64,000 nt of DNA from Paracyclopina nana (Eukaryota > Arthropoda > Copepoda > Cyclopoida > Cyclopettidae), in assembly GCA_019096065.1 (NCBI GenBank), contig JAGUCH010000002.1:3856501-3920500 (forward strand). Direction: 5' to 3'. The notes under the pieces are model-generated. The model had not been told where the DNA came from. It did not search any database and saw nothing but the letters and a program-made list of their open reading frames with translations. Positions 42,850-55,066 of the stretch are shown in pieces; position 1 is the first letter of the stretch; each line of letters starts with the position of its first letter. Position numbers and translations under genes: made by a program.

Positions 42850-45814
42850 TCTTCCAGCACTGGCAGCTGTCACGACACCAACAACAGCAGCAGCAGCAGC
42901 AAGAGCAGAAGATACAAGAAAATAAAGCTAAGCAATGAGCCGACATCATCATGAACAAGTGGCTTTATATCACAGCCCCAAAAAGCTCTCACAGGTTGAG
43001 ATGTCACACCATGTTCTCCCCAAATTGACTATTACTACTACAAATAATATCAGTGTTACATCTGTTACCACCTCACCACTACCACAACATTGTACTAAAA
43101 TTAAGAAGAACCAACATTAAAAATTCAGCCTTGACAAAACAAAGTTGCTCCCTTTTCTCTCCTATCTTCTTCTGTGAAAAAACACAAGACCCCATAACAA
43201 CTACTATTGCTACTACAGAAAATGAAGGATATTCCTATGATTATTGCGTAACTTAACTGGTTAGCATTACTAAATGCAAATAACCACACATACACTACTA
43301 CTACTATTGTAAAGTATGACTGCAGCAGAGTGTGCCATGGCAAATGACTTTTTACTATTTGACATCATCAGTGTGATTTAAATAACTATTCTGAGCACTA
43401 TTATAATGATTATTACAAACACTGCACCAACCTTTTTAATCATTTCATAGATTAGCAACAACAATTGAAAAACAAATCTTAAGATCATCCCTGCAGAAAG
43501 TAAGAGGACGAAAAAGCTTTCTTTATTCACTGAATTCACCCGAAAGAAAACCTTTTGATGATTACCACCACCACTACCTTTAATCGAACAAAATTGACAA
43601 CAATACAATATATACTATATAAAATGTGTATTAATTGTGATAACAACATTATTAATATTAGCCATTTCTAAAGAGAATTTTAAAGGATTCCACCCAATGC
43701 TGTACATTTGATTCCACATCACATTGGTTCTTTGAAAAAAATATGGAACAAACTCTCTCTATCTACTATCAACTCTCTTTGTGTCCTCTCAGTGTTGTTA
43801 TAAAAAAGTGATGATGACTGAGTAACAAAATCCAAATCTGGAAGAGCTGTTACTTGAGAAAAAAAAGAGTCATTATTGTGTTAAACAAAGCATAACCCTT
43901 TGTTGGTTTCAAATCATACAACATACATGCTGCTGTAGATATAAATTAAAGCAAAAACACCAAATGGAATAATGAACATACTAAACTTTTCTCTCCTTTT
44001 CCCCCCAGAAAAAGTAATGCCCACCTTTAAAAGTTTTTGGCTCCTATAAGCAAACTTCAAAATAAAATAGAATGGTGATCACATCACCATAAACATTGTT
44101 GTTTATAAAATAATACTCAGACTCATTCTCCCTCTCTAACGTTTATTCACTTTGAAAAGGAAAACACCACCCCGACCTAATAAACTATTTCTGCTAGTAC
44201 TACAACTACTACTAAAATGCAAAACATATTTATGACCCTTGTTGCTTGGAATACACTACTAAAACTTCTACAACAATTTATGGAGAAATCCTTCATAATT
44301 TTCTCTACAGCAAAAATACGAAATAATACGAATCAATGGCCTTGTCTATGTTGTATTGTTCATTATGAATCAGCCTACATGTTTTGCTTTGTGTCATGTG
44401 AATTGAATAAACATTTGTGTCCTCAATCTTTTCAAACTTTCCTTGAGCGTCTCCTTCCAGAAGTGCATAAATGGAACGTTTTTAATCAACTCGAACATTC
44501 AGAAAAACTGGCACTTTTTTGTACAGTAAACAATGGGGAGAAATCAATAAGAGTACGACCAACTCGATACGTTTGGCTAGAAAGCACTCCAATTGATCCT
44601 AGTAATTAGCCGTTATGGCAAGGGTTTGACACTTCCTCTCTAGGTACTTTCAACCACTTCTAGGAAGAAAAAGAAAGCATTCTGGAGATGGAGGCCTTTG
44701 AAAAATGACAAAAGACAACATAGTGAAATTAGTAATTTTGAAAAGAGTCAGGTATGACAAAAATAGTAGCTTTCCTAAGCTTGATGGGCTGCCTTTCTAA
44801 ATCTCAGGTATACTACAAACTGAGGAGCTGAAAAATAATGCTGGTTGGCATAACAATGGTAGCTAGGCAACCTTCTCATGTGTGTTGTCACAAAATCCAG
44901 AATGAGAAATGAAAACATTACCATCAGTTCAAGTAGAACTATCAAGACTGCATCCCCATTTGTACACAAACCAACATTAGCTCCAACAGGTATAGTGAAG
45001 TCTAAATTTCATAGTACACAGTACTACATCAGCGCCACTCATATTATTGATGGGTGCTTTCAAATTTTTCCTATATGCAGTAGTACTTGCAGCTATGACA
45101 ACAAATTAAGTGTTGTTAGGACAAAATGTGGCCTATAAAATCCTGTCTAGTTGCCCCTGACAACCAACTAATGTGTCCAAACATTTTCTTCTTAATAGGC
45201 TGATTGGTGCACAACACTGACCAATGTTGTCCCCATTCTCCAGAATATTCAACTCCAAGTCAGCAGTCATTCTCAACAGTAGCAATTCACCTCCAGGCAA
45301 CAGTATTGTTCAAACCATCAATCCACAGGATTTTTATTCTCCTGCTCAGCTATTGAAGGTGAGTTTTCCATGCTCTTTCAGCATAGAGTCATCAGGCTGT
45401 TGTGGTTTGGTAGAAATCATAATCAGCTTTTGTTGAAGAATTTAAAGAGGATAACAGCTCATGAAACATTTCATGTTGACTCTTAGGTTGATGAAATGAG
45501 GCTCAGAATTGAAACACCTAAAATGGCTTCAGGGTAATTTTTGTGGACGATGTATACAACTAAGTACTATCTGTAACATTAGCAGCAGTCTTTTCTTCTC
45601 ATTCTTTTCCATACATTATAGTATATTTGTGTTTTCTTTATGCATCTATTGACAGACTGTGAGAAATGACTCAGAGTCAAAAGTGTCAATATTATCTGGA
45701 ATCTGAATTCACACTGATGCAGAAATATACTTCATGTTGAAGAGAGTTTGCCCAAGGATTAGCTGTTCTAGTTCCCTTTTTGTGTTTGTGTCCTTTTACT
45801 TGACTCAAGGCATC
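42850..45814. other. CaMKII 3' UTR and region upstream of RFX
   Basis: A CAG run lies at 42887-42902, and the DNA is rich in CTA/ACT trinucleotides and AATAAA words, as expected of a long 3' UTR. Exon-like pieces bounded by splice consensus occur at 44643-44755, 45242-45360 and 45486-45532. They do not join in frame to the first certain RFX exon. They may be 5' UTR or alternative exons. Confidence 0.35.
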
Positions 45815-48800
45815 ATGGGTGTCAAGAATTCTTGGCCTAATGATGACATCATCCCTCAAGACCTTATTGACTTGTATGTGCAATTCATTATTGTAGTAGT
45901 TAAAATCATTGTTCACATACTTACCTTCGTGTAATCTTCTAACTTTTCATATAATTTTAGCTTTTCTATGGACTCTTTGACTACTGGTTCACCAGAAATG
46001 TTGACGACCACAGATTTGCAAGACTTGTCCACCTCCAGCCCTGCTAACCAATCCAATTCTGCCACTGATGTGCTGGCTGCTGCCGCTGCTGCAGCCTCAG
46101 TGAGTGCTGATGAGGCTGCCAATGTGGTAATAGTTAGAAATAAAAGTCTCAGTAAAAATGAAGCTTAAAATGCTTGACTCTGTCCCATTCAAATGTAGCT
46201 TGTATCTGAGAAAGATGCAGATGTGAGGCAGCAATTGGAATCATCTGGGTATCTCAGCGTTCCATCTGGCCCAGGCAATGAGGGTGACAGCAATTCCCAA
46301 GAGGCAAGCCAACAATCTTTTCTGTCATCCTATGTACATGATCATACTGGAGGTACTAGTAGTAATGGCAACCCTCATCTGAAGTTTATCATAATTTTCT
46401 ACTCTTGCACCAGGAAACGCAGAGGTCAATTTATTCAACAATACAGCCCAGCTGGCCCCCTACCCATACCTCTATGATGGTAAAGCCTCCGAAGACAAGC
46501 AAATTGTTTTGGCATAGCTTAAGTAATTTTTTTAGGCAACTCATATGCACAGTTGACCAACAGCCCCAACAGCTTGGTCAACGCTCAATCATTGGGATCT
46601 GCTAGCCTTGGCACAGGCCACCAATTTGTCTCCTACAATGGTGAAACTTTGCTTATTCAAACAAGCCCCAATGGTACTCATCAGTTGGTGGCCACTCTCA
46701 ATGGTGGTGGTAGATCAGGGTCTCCCACTCAGGGCTTGGTTCAGCTCGAAAGGCCTTTTGGTCATCACTCACCCAATGAAAATGACAGCTCATCTCCCAC
46801 TGACAACAGTGGCACTCAAATTGGTTAGTTCAATTTGGTCTAAAGTCAGGAAATATTCTGTGCTATAGGTGTCATCTTGTTTCAGCCAACAACATGCAAT
46901 CCTACTTAACAAGGGTGTCTCCTTCTACCATTCAGTGGCTGATTCAAAATTATGAGACTGCTGAGGGTGTCAGCTTGCCAAGGTCGACTTTGTACAACCA
47001 TTACCAGAGGCATTGGTGGGAACATATCCTAAAATACTGGGATTTGCAGCAAATACTAACCCTACAGGACTTTTTTGCAGTTCAGAGACCAAACAGGAGC
47101 CAGTGAATGCAGCAAGTTTTGGGAAACTCATTCGATCAGTGTTTATTGGGTTGAGAACGCGAAGAATTGGCACTAGAGGCAACTCAAAGTACCATTATTA
47201 TGGGATCAGGGTTAAACCTACCTCAGTTCTCAATCAGCTTCAGGATGAAGAAGAAATCCTGAATGGAACAGTTGTATCAGCTTCAACAACTCAGCCACCA
47301 GCCACAACTTTTACCATCAACCATGGGACCAAACAAGCTCCTCAGGTTTGCAATTATGTTCTCATTCAATAAATGCAGTGATTAGAAAGACTGGTTATAT
47401 GAGGAGATTTGCACCTTTACTGCTCAGTACACACAAAGACAAAGCAAATATACGGATAAAAGCTGAAAGACAAGCCTCAGAGGTTGAGGAAGAAGTTTGC
47501 TGTTGTGAGCGGAAAGTCAAATTGATTTAGGGCCAAGCTTGTTGTTTTTTCTTCCTCTCTGACTGACCACTGCATCCATGTATGAATAATTTTTCTTCTG
47601 TAGGTTGTTGCCAAGAAGAGGCCAGCAACAGGCCAAATACAAACTATATCAAATCCAACCACGAAGGGACCAAATGGAATCATAAATGATAACTCCCTAT
47701 CAAACTCAGCAATTTCCACAAGCAATACAACTAGCACAGAAGCTCAGCAGTCAGCTGTTGTGCAGCAGCCAAGTTTGGGGGCACAAATGAAGAATTACTT
47801 GGGCAAATGTGACCCTAATGATATTCCCAAATTCCCTAATCTTGATCTAAGTATGCCAGAAGTCCCTGAAGATTGCGATCCAAATAGTGGACCATGGTTT
47901 GAGGAGAATTACAAGCAACACTGTCTAGAAGTTGTGAAAGCCATCAGTGACCTGAACTTTGCCAGGTAAAATTGATTATGCACCTCGGAAGAAAACTGTA
48001 TATTTTAATTGAAATTTCAGTATTGAGCACGTTTGGAAGAAATTCTGGTCCAATGAGAGCCTGATGTGCGTCAAAGAGGAAAATAATCATGGGGACAACT
48101 ATGTGGGACACAATAAAGAGAATCAACATGTGTCCACTTCAGACTCTGATGAGGAAAGCCTGAAAAAACACGTGAAGCCAGGGAAGAAGTCAGAAGTGAG
48201 CATGGACCAAATTATGCTGCTGTGGAGCTTGCCAGTGGTACAAAACTTTATTTTGGAGGCAGACTACGCTCTCTATCAGTACTTGATTGAGATACTTCTA
48301 CCTTGTGTAAGAAGACAGGCTAAAAAAGAAGAAGTACCATTGACCAACTTTGTGACCTCCTTTTCAGGTTTTGAAGCCCATTCCTAACAGCTTGACTCAG
48401 GGAATCCGAAGTTTTTCAAAAAATCTGGAGAATTGGATGTCCGCAGCACTCTTGAATGTACCTGAAGAAATCAAAACATTGAAAGTAAGACTCTTAGCAA
48501 TTTCATCAGGGAAAGATAAACCTACCATCCTATTTAAATCTAGGTAAATGCCATCAAGTCTCTAGCTCAAACTCTACGAAGATACACAGGATTGAACCAC
48601 TTAGCTCAAGCAGCCAGAGCTGTGCTGCAAAACTCAACCCAAGTCTCGCAAATGCTGACAGATTTGAACAAAGTAGACATAAGTCATGTTCAAGAGCAGG
48701 TACAAAGTTGTAAATCAAATTAGTTTGGGAGAAGTGAATGCAATGACTGTTGTGGTTTTTGCCCCTTTTAGGCCAGTTGGGTATGTCAATGTGACATCAG

Positions 48801-49623
48801 TTTGGTGCAAAAGTTGGAGACCGAGTTCAAGACAATATTGGGTGCACCAGCTGATCTGGAAACTTGGGCCACTTGGCTCAAATCTGTTGTCAATAAGGCA
48901 CTTGACTCAGTGAAAGACAAGGCAACTTTTCCCAAAGCTGCGAGGCAATTCCTATTGAAATGGTCATTTTACAGGTGCAAATTAAAGCAGTGAAGCTTTT
49001 GAATCATTTTCATCAGGGTGCCTTACCTTTTCACAGCTCAATGATCATTCGAGACTTGACATTAAGGTCAGCAGCCTCATTTGGCTCTTTCCACCTGATT
49101 AGGCTCCTCTACGACGAGTACATGTTCTACATTGTGGAGCAGAGAGTGGCTGAAAAACTTGGACAAAGCCCTGTTGCTATCATGGGCCTTGGGCAGTTTA
49201 AAACTCCAGACTCAAGTAAGAGCAGAAATCGCTAGCTTCGCCACACTTTTCACCAAGTTACTAAGATCAAAGAACGCAGTAATTGAAAGTGCATTTTATT
49301 GTGGTTCCAAAGGGAGAATCTATAAGAGCATGAAATGTGACCTGGGCAATTTTTCACTTGAAGACCACTGTAAAAAATGAATGGCTAGCTCAGTTTGAAA
49401 GCTGGATGCATTTTGTGTGCAACTGTGCGCCCAGCTTTATGTGATCAAAAAGCATAATTTTTTGCACTTTTTGCAGTGTGTGATGATGAACAGCCGTCCA
49501 GTGCGAAAAGCATCAAATTGAATGGATTTGGTACAGCTGTAAGTCACGCAATGTGAACTCGGCAAAACAAAAGAGCTAAATTGCTTTCCCTTTTCTTCGC
49601 AGATGGATGAAACCAATGACTGA
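45815..49623 (+). CDS. Rfx: RFX-family transcription factor (RFX1/2/3 type), 837 aa
   Basis: Fifteen coding exons: 45815-45873, 45961-46126, 46199-46352, 46414-46479, 46536-46823, 46886-47015, 47081-47345, 47604-47965, 48021-48306, 48368-48484, 48544-48699, 48772-48974, 49037-49215, 49477-49538, 49603-49623. The N-terminal activation-like region has a poly-Ala run. The winged-helix DNA-binding domain begins near residue 259 ([48 protein letters not shown]); it is split by an intron at RHC. The conserved B, C and dimerisation regions follow ([57 protein letters not shown]). RFX proteins bind X-box motifs and drive ciliary genes, in arthropods mainly in ciliated sensory neurons. The first ATG is inferred; 5' exons may exist. 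Confidence 0.92.
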
Positions 49624-50722
49624 AAAGTGCCATTCTCAAAAATCGTGATTTGTTTCTCCTTCTTCTTTCAAAGCTAGATGTGAATACAGTTCCAGTATTA
49701 GTGCGTTTCATTTGAATGTTTGCCATGAATAAAAAAGCTAACATCGAAAGTTCCTTTGCCAATTAGTCAGATTTGTCAGCTTTCCAACTTGATTGGCACC
49801 TAATTGAGTCACTTTCAATTCCAAACTCACCGGAAGAAAGAAGGCCTCTAGACTTAAAGCTAAGCTAGACTAAATCTGCCTTCAAATAGCCTAATTGAGC
49901 CAAATTCATCTTTTCACATCAAATAGGAGCCTTCTTTAGCTGCAACGAAGTAGGGAGAAATCGCCGGCTCTCTGTACTTTTGAGGTGCAGCAAGGTGAAA
50001 GTCAGTCCTTCGCGCCAAGTGGTTGTGATCACATGTATACTATATACTAGAAAGCTTATGTAGAAAAAGTCCAGCTTATTATACACCATATTGTTCCAAA
50101 AACAGGTAAGAAAAGGATCCATTTCTCAGAGCTTTTTTTTCTTTTGGTGGGAAAGCAAATCATTATTTGCAAAAAAGCAAGTGAGGAAAAAGCAGGAAAA
50201 AGCTTTGATTTAGTTCCGTCTTTTTTAGAAAGCTGGCAGCTATAATGATTGCAGAAGCAGCTTGAATTGTTCAAAATTAATGAGATGAGGACCAGCAATG
50301 GCCATAATTGTGCCTCTTGTATATGGTTTCCAAAAGAACTGACTACCATGTGTTAATTAATAAAGGTAAACAAAGCAAGTTTTGTTATTGTTGTTGTTGT
50401 CATGAGTGTGTGGCAAAATTATGCATCCTGAGAGTAATCTCACTTGAACTTGGGCTGGTAGAATTACATTTGCTTTTCTCAAGATAGCAAGTTTGAGCAG
50501 TATCAGATTTTGGACCAAGCCACCAAACAAAGTTAGAGCAAACTACCTAATTTACATCTTTTTTTGGCAAGTGATAAAACTTTATAAAATGTAGTTTCTT
50601 TTAATGTGGATGGTGGTCACGAGTAGGGCTAATGGAGCGCAAAATTGATGGCCACCATTATTATTTCAGAAGGTGGCAAAACCTACTTGCTTTTTTAGTG
50701 CTTTGATGAAGCCTTAGAAACG
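49624..50722. other. RFX 3' end and flank of the retrotransposon
   Basis: AATAAA at 49728-49733, 105 nt past the RFX stop, is the likely poly(A) signal. No other gene is seen. The sequence aaacg at 50718-50722 is the left target-site copy of the retrotransposon. Confidence 0.5.
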
Positions 50723-50953
50723 TGTAAGCAATTTGCTACCCGGATACTAGTCCTTGGAGAAAATTGCCGATGACTTTACGAAGTAATACTTAGAAGTTTG
50801 GAACCGATGAATAAATCTCGATGAACAACTTGTTTGATGGAAAGGTGGAACGTAACTGACTTTTTATTCAGCTGAAGCTGACGAGTTTAACGAGAGGGAG
50901 GGAAAATATAAAGAGCGGGAATATTCAAATATAGTAGCGAAATATTTCAGACA
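50723..50953 (-). repeat. 3' LTR of the BEL/Pao element
   Basis: 231 bp, near-identical to 55067-55298. Differences cluster in a stretch around 50820-50850 (aligned to 55165-55195), and the rest is almost unchanged. Confidence 0.9.
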
Positions 50954-50961
50954 TTCCCCGC
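50954..50961 (-). promoter_or_regulatory. polypurine tract (plus-strand primer site)
   Basis: GCGGGGAA on the minus strand directly abuts the 3' LTR, where the polypurine tract must lie. The same 8-mer recurs six more times in the interior. Confidence 0.65.
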
Positions 50962-52062
50962 TAAAGCACAATGCTTTACACGTTCGAATATTGAGCCTTC
51001 TCCTTCTCTCTTGTCCAATAGTTCTTGTTAGGGTCCAACGGGCAATCAGGGTACTGGATAGTTGAATCTTAATACGATGATGTGCTTCGTGGGCATGACT
51101 TCGGCGAGTAGCCTGGGGTCAGCCTTTTGATCCCTGGAGCGGTGTGATCGGGTCGGCGAACAAGTTGGGTATCCTTTTGCGTAGCTCGTTGCTCTTGTCA
51201 AGGTAGAGTGGGGAGTCTTTTGGACTTTTTGGTTCGTCTTTTGGGTGCGACTTTTCTCGTGCAAGTATTTTGTTTACCGCTGTCTGCTGAGCGGATTGCC
51301 GTTTGACTTTCCCCGCAATTTGCGCATTTTATGAGTTTTTAAACTGTACATAATGTTATGGAGCAATTCTTACTTCTTCCCCGCAATTACGAAGTAATTA
51401 AACCTAGGAATTGCTATTGATTCAAAGACTTTTGTCATTTTTTTTGCGTTGTACTATGAATGTCATATAGACTCGGATTTAACTTTGGCTCCAGTCTTGA
51501 CGTCGAGTCTTTGTTATTGTTTTGAATTCACGCAGTTTCCAAATTCAAAGTTCCCCGCGTTTAGAACTCAAATTGACACTTTTCGTGTTATTTTCCCCGC
51601 GTTTTTAGAGAATATTAAGTGGAATCAATTGTCTAATTGAATATATTTCTCTCTTAGCAGGTTTTATTTTATATTTTTCAGTGGTCAAAAGGGGACAGGT
51701 TTGATAGCTTTGTTTGTAGAAAGCCTTTTCTGCCTTTTTGGTCAGCGAATAAAGCATCTAGTCTTTCCAGAGCTTTGAGTTTTGGAATGTCAGATTCCTT
51801 TGGGAGTTTCTCCCTTTTTTTTTTTCGTTGAATATTTGACTCAGTTTGGAGGATCTTTTGTACAAATCAGACCATGCAGAGATTGTTTCAACAGGTATCC
51901 AAGGTTGCCCTTTGCGTTGAAACTTTCCAATTCTTTCTTTAGATCAGAATTGACACTCAGAAACGATACAAACTTTTTCTTTTTTAGATTGCTTTTCCTT
52001 TAGGTTTAAGCCTGACGGAGTTTCTGAGTGTGTTAGAAAGTTTCCGGATTTGTCAGAGCTTT

Positions 52063-52509
52063 TTAGGTTTTAAGGTTAGCTTCAGCTTTTTGTTCCCCGC
52101 ATTCATCTGTATGGATAATGCGAAGGTAAACTGCTACGCAGTAAGCTTTTTTAGAAGCATCGCAAAAAGCGTGAAGTTCTCGCCGGATTATTTGATGATC
52201 CGGAATCGAAACGTAGCGTGGAAGAATGATTTCATCGATTCTTGTGGCTTCGTTCGTGAATTGCATAAATGCATTAAGTATTGGTCTGATTCGATCATCT
52301 TTTGACTCGTAATCGATCAATTTGTCATCCCAATTTAGCTTTAGCGTGTCATTTAAGCCCCATACTTCCTGGGTAATTAGTCTACCTCTAAGTGTAAACG
52401 GGGCTAGCAAGTCATGCGGGTCAAAAATTTGAGCTACTATTGAAGCTATGTAGCGTCTCGTTATTGGACTTTGGTCTTTTTTGATAAACTGAAATAGCGC
52501 TGAGGTCAT
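52063..52509 (-). pseudogene. Pao pol fragment, peptidase/RNase H junction
   Basis: A 148-codon open stretch with the family block IVAQIFDPHDLLAPFTLRGR, an IPR motif and the RNase H start HAFCDASKKAY. It is only a fragment of pol; upstream reverse transcriptase is absent. On the element's own strand it lies after the piece at 52693-52950, which should follow it in an intact pol. Confidence 0.8.
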
Positions 52510-52692
52510 CTATTCTAGAGTCTCCTCTGATGATGCCATCATCGTCTATTTTTGCTTTAAAGCTAGTCAATTCTTTCTTTAGATTAGAATTGATACTCAG
52601 AAACGCTTCTTTTTGCGCTTCGCGAATGAGGAAAGAAAGTGCAAGTTTCTTTTTGTAAAAAACTCGGTTTTCGTATTGCTTTTGCTTTAGCT

Positions 52693-52950
52693 TTAAGCCT
52701 GACGGAGTTTCTGAGTATGATTCGGTCTTTCTGGATTTGCGAGCGCTTTTTCAGCGTTTGTTTGTCTGATTAACGAAAGCCTTGTGGCTATGAATTGTTC
52801 AAGTCTCCTTGAGCAGTATTTGATCCACTGTAAAGTGCACTGTGAATCCAAATAGTAGAAGACGTTTTCGTCGCTAATAGAGCAGTCGACTAGTTTTAAG
52901 TTTTTCAAAACATTGGGCACGATTTGAGCAGCGCAGACTGCTCCCATCAA
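52693..52950 (-). pseudogene. Pao pol fragment, RNase H
   Basis: An 85-codon stretch with the DSQCTLQWIKY motif and the FIATRLSLI segment typical of Pao RNase H. It precedes 52063-52509 on the element strand, the reverse of the usual order. This shows internal rearrangement. Confidence 0.75.
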
Positions 52951-53068
52951 TTCAGCTTTTGGAATTGATCTGCCCGTGAATGATATGAGCTTCTTTTTAG
53001 CAGTTAGAATTTTTGCGGTATTTGAGTTTACTCATTCCCCGCAGTTTTGCAATTTAAAATTCAAGTTT

Positions 53069-54187
53069 TTAACCCTTGATAGGTATGATTCGCCCCCATG
53101 TTTGACATGCCTGATGACATTGACTAGAAAGAGTTTCACGAATTTTGCCGACTTGTATCGGATTTTTTGTAATTGGCCAAGGTGGTGCACTTCGATGAGC
53201 GATTGGCCAAGGTGGTGCGCTTCGATGAGGCCAATTTGCAATTGACCTCGGGATTGTCTGCCCACTTTTAGCTTTAGCTTGTTGGGCTTTCATGACCATT
53301 TTTGTTGCCCGTGTTTTGACTGCTACATGGGCTTTCTTTGCGGCCTCATTTTCGAGTTTTCCGAGAAGATCATTGCTACCCATTTCCGTTTTGGGTGCTG
53401 GAGTAAGCTCCAATTTTCGTTTTGATGGGATTTTGAGTGCCATTTGCGCATCGTTCCAGTCGCCCGTTTGAGCGCTGGTTGAGGGCTTTGATAGAGCTGT
53501 GCTTTCAGCTTGTGATGGTGAAAGCCAATTCAAAGTTGATCTCGTCTGCCCACTTTCAGCTTTTGCTTGTTGGGCTTTTAAGACGATTGACGCGTCTGTG
53601 TCATCCAGCATCTTTTTTCTTGACAAGTTCAAGTCTGGATTTGGATCACTTTCGAGCTCGTCTGAGCGTAGAATTTCTCGTTTTTCGAGTAAGTTTTGGC
53701 GTGTATGCACGCTTGTTTTTGTTTTGGAAAGGCTTAAGTCCTCTGGGAAAGGCATGACGTCCGAGGACTCGTTGGCCGATATTTTTGATGCCTCAGGATT
53801 TTCCCTTTCGAATTCGGCTAGATATCTGCGGAATCGCGCAAACCAGCCTCTTTTGCGAATGAGGATCATTTCCATTTTTTCCCTCAAGATGATTAAAGCC
53901 TTGTCTCTGGCCTCGCCATCTTCGGCATCGATGAAGTCTGTGTCTTCCTCGAAAGCTTCAACTTCCTTGTCGAGGTGTGAGATCTTTGGCCTGAGCTCCT
54001 TGAGCTTTCTCTTGTAAGGCTTGATGTCTTGTTTCATGACATCTGGCATGATTTGATGCCATGCATCATAATGATCCTGGATGACTTTCATGCCAGCTTC
54101 AATCTCTTTGAGCACCACTCTCCAATGCCTTTGGCTATTGTCCTCGTCAGAGTGGTTTGGAGAGCTCGTATTCATTGCGCTAGCCAT
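53069..54187 (-). CDS. retrotransposon gag-like protein, 372 aa
   Basis: The one long intact frame of the element, starting MASAMNTSS, is placed after the LTR and leader as gag should be. The N-terminal half is helical and charged. The C-terminal third has a duplicated KAQQAKA.SGQT motif and repeated HRSAPPWPI units, pointing to small tandem duplications. I see no CCHC zinc knuckle, so the nucleocapsid part is missing or lost. It would coat the element RNA if expressed. Confidence 0.65.
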   Translation of the reverse strand: MASAMNTSSPNHSDEDNSQRHWRVVLKEIEAGMKVIQDHYDAWHQIMPDVMKQDIKPYKRKLKELRPKISHLDKEVEAFEEDTDFIDAEDGEARDKALIILREKMEMILIRKRGWFARFRRYLAEFERENPEASKISANESSDVMPFPEDLSLSKTKTSVHTRQNLLEKREILRSDELESDPNPDLNLSRKKMLDDTDASIVLKAQQAKAESGQTRSTLNWLSPSQAESTALSKPSTSAQTGDWNDAQMALKIPSKRKLELTPAPKTEMGSNDLLGKLENEAAKKAHVAVKTRATKMVMKAQQAKAKSGQTIPRSIANWPHRSAPPWPIAHRSAPPWPITKNPIQVGKIRETLSSQCHQACQTWGRIIPIKG

Positions 54188-54524
54188 GTTAGTAAGTAAG
54201 TTTGCTATTCAAGAACTAAACTCTATATTGATAAGTAAGCAGTTTATGCAAGCAATTTGGTCCTTTATTGTTCTTAAACAGCGACAGTTTTAACTGGGTG
54301 TAAGAAGAATTTGAGTCCGGATTGGCTTCTGAGTCGCTCCGGAATAGAATAGAATGAAAGAGGTCGACGTCCTTTTGGGTCTTTTTGGCCTTAGGAACGT
54401 CTGGGTGGGGTTCACTGGTCCTGTTGGACCTGGAAATAGAAACGGAATTAGTTCTTTTGAACTGGAAAAGTGAAAATTGACTGTTAAGTCAGTTGAAGAA
54501 GAATGACGAATTCAGAGCTCTATT

Positions 54525-54975
54525 CCACGGGAACGTTTCGAAAGCCGAGGATTATTGCTCGTCTGAAGGTCATATGCCAGGTGGAATCTGAGTTTCGTTG
54601 ACGAAAGGCAAGGTCTGATGCCACGGGAACGTTTATAGAAAGCCGTGGGATTTCACTTGTCTGAAGGTCTTCTGACTCAGTTGCACGTGGTTTTAGTGCT
54701 AGGTCCCTTGGGAAGCAGGCGCTTGCGGAGATCCGAAGCCTCGGGAACGTTTAGAAAGCCGAGGGAATTCACTCGTTTGAGGGCCTGTCAAAGCCAAAGG
54801 TTGTCCAGTCACTGGAATTAGTGCTGATGCACGTGGGAAGCCGGCGCTTGCGGAGATCCGAAGCCTCGGGAACTGACGAAAGCCGAGGGAATTCACTCGT
54901 TTGAGGGCCGTCGAAGCCAGGTGTTAACCAGACACTGTTAGCTTGAGCCACGGGAACGTCTATAGAAAGCCGTGG
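54525..54975 (-). repeat. tandem hairpin repeats in the retrotransposon leader
   Basis: Five units (54525-54550, 54621-54648, 54739-54764, 54864-54888, 54948-54975), each with a 6-bp stem around a 13-16-nt loop. Stems are CCACGG/CCGTGG in two units and CCTCGG/CCGAGG in two others. These are compensatory changes; the first unit has one mismatch. The last stem extends to 13 pairs with one wobble. Units 3 and 4 lie in about 125-bp tandem duplicates. Confidence 0.75.
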
Positions 54976-55051
54976 TTCAAGCCCAAAGAGCTACTGCCTT
55001 TCAAGGCGTATTCTTACACCCAGGGTGGCAGGAAGTTTGGTTCTTGCTGCA

Positions 55052-55066
55052 ATCCGTTGGGCGCCA
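55052..55066 (-). promoter_or_regulatory. primer-binding site
   Basis: Read on the minus strand the site starts TGGCGCCCAACG immediately after the 5' LTR. Those 12 nt fit the 3' end of a tRNA-Lys from memory; the match was not checked against a tRNA of this genome. Confidence 0.6.

Noticed and set aside
44217..44609. 130-codon plus-strand open frame after CaMKII
   Set aside because: It could be spliced to 44643-44755 only with a weak donor; no family resemblance and no signal peptide. Kept only as part of an uncertain region.
45913..46122. Ala-rich minus-strand frame
   Set aside because: Shadow of the RFX exon 45961-46126.
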